Source: Deltaproteobacteria bacterium
Lineage (GTDB): Bacteria > Myxococcota_A > UBA9160 > SZUA-336
Reading direction: 5' to 3'
Assembly (NCBI GenBank): GCA_030665705.1
Contig: DAOUZG010000143.1
Coordinates: 1 to 5,531 of the forward strand
Length of the DNA stretch: 5,531 bases
Shown: positions 5,111 to 5,531 of the stretch, piece by piece
How positions within the stretch are numbered: the first letter of the stretch is position 1
Layout of the letters: every line of letters begins with the position of its first letter
The notes under the pieces: model-generated
Databases searched by the model: none
What the model saw: the letters and a program-made list of their open reading frames with translations, nothing else
Told to the model about the DNA's origin: nothing
Made by a program: the position numbers and the translations under genes

Positions 5111-5531
5111 GCACGATTCTCGATGCCCTTCGGAGGCTCGAGCGGGAGCGAGAGGACCGCGAGTCCTCGAAAGAGCTCCGGCGTGCGGTGGCGCGGGGGG
5201 CTCCCGAGGGGCCTGCGAGGCCGCGCTCCCGAGCGAGCCTCTGGATTGCGGTTGCCCTGGGCCTGCTGGTCGGTGGTTCGACGTACGCCCTTTTGCTGAT
5301 GCCGGAGCTTCGGCCGTCTGCGGAACCGACCGCCGCTCCGGTCCCACCCGCCCGAGCTCCACGAGCCGCCAAGAAGCCGACCACGCGCCGAGAGGCGCGC
5401 CCCGTCGTACGTTCCCCTACCCGCTCCCCCGCCGCCGCTGAGCGTCCCGCGCGCAAACCACGGCGAAGGGCTCAGACGGCGACGGAGCCTGAGCCGGTTC
5501 TTCGAGCGCATCGTCTTCCGGAAAAGGCCTT
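5107..5531 (+). CDS. gspB: GspB/ExeB-type general secretion protein, N-terminal part
   Basis: The frame is open from TTG at 5107 to the right edge (141 codons), so the C-terminus is missing. The N-terminus MSTILDALRRLERERED matches the conserved 'MSyILDALrKaEreR' opening of GspB/ExeB. A cytoplasmic segment of about 43 residues is followed by one membrane helix (about 45-65, LWIAVALGLLVGGSTYALLL), then a periplasmic linker rich in Pro, Ala and Arg. In residues 79-127 I count 15 basic and three acidic residues. The C-terminal GspB domain, expected beyond a Pro-rich linker, lies outside the window. GspB partners GspA in the inner membrane to help place the secretin across peptidoglycan. The TTG start is supported by AAGGAGG nine bases upstream, the four-base TTGA overlap with gspA, and the conserved N-terminal motif starting exactly there. 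The call is firm from motif plus context. Confidence 0.85.
   Translation, partial: MSTILDALRRLEREREDRESSKELRRAVARGAPEGPARPRSRASLWIAVALGLLVGGSTYALLLMPELRPSAEPTAAPVPPARAPRAAKKPTTRREARPVVRSPTRSPAAAERPARKPRRRAQTATEPEPVLRAHRLPEKA

Noticed and set aside
4307..5362. A 351-codon open frame on the minus strand, antisense to gspA and gspB
   Set aside because: It overlaps two well-supported plus-strand genes and has low-complexity composition with no domain signature; the equal length to the other shadow frame is coincidence.

Overview
The window is GC-rich (roughly two-thirds G+C or more) and densely coding. Everything in it reads as chromosomal DNA of a Gram-negative, double-membraned bacterium. The double membrane is inferred from a gspA/gspB pair, which assembles the outer-membrane secretin of type II secretion, and from a periplasmic AMIN-domain protein. 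The lineage cannot be fixed from the sequence. A high-GC environmental group such as Myxococcota/Deltaproteobacteria or a neighbouring candidate phylum is plausible, but that is inference only. I see no tRNA, rRNA, CRISPR array, insertion sequence or phage gene.

Layout. (1) Positions 1-1376, minus strand: an L-2-hydroxyglutarate oxidase-type FAD oxidoreductase, followed 27 bp later by the first 74 codons of a GPH/MelB-type sugar:cation symporter that runs off the left edge. They are probably one operon. (2) Positions 1377-1488: a divergent promoter region with a 12-bp palindrome (AACCTATAGGTT) flanked by two copies of an imperfect 13-bp direct repeat. (3) Positions 1489-2574, plus strand: an unnamed envelope protein with a signal peptide, an AMIN-like domain, a Glu/Pro spacer built from eight 10-residue (30-bp) repeats, one membrane helix and a short cytoplasmic coiled coil. 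(4) Positions 2610-3419, minus strand: a type II pantothenate kinase, convergent with gene 3. (5) Positions 3476-5110 and 5107 to the right edge, plus strand: gspA (AAA+ ATPase, membrane helix, C39-like region, peptidoglycan-binding domain), translationally coupled to gspB, which starts at TTG and is cut by the window end.

How they fit together. GspA and GspB form the inner-membrane complex that, in Aeromonas (ExeAB), helps the secretin pass and multimerise across peptidoglycan. The AMIN protein lies one gene away, and AMIN domains occur in secretin PilQ and in cell-wall amidases, so it is a reasonable candidate for a third cell-wall/secretion factor. That link rests on proximity and domain type only. 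The oxidase/symporter pair looks like an independent catabolic unit, and the pantothenate kinase makes the first committed intermediate of coenzyme A.

Most of the window is recognisable biology. The parts least covered by standard descriptions are the architecture and 30-bp repeat array of the AMIN protein, and the symmetric element in the 1377-1488 promoter region.
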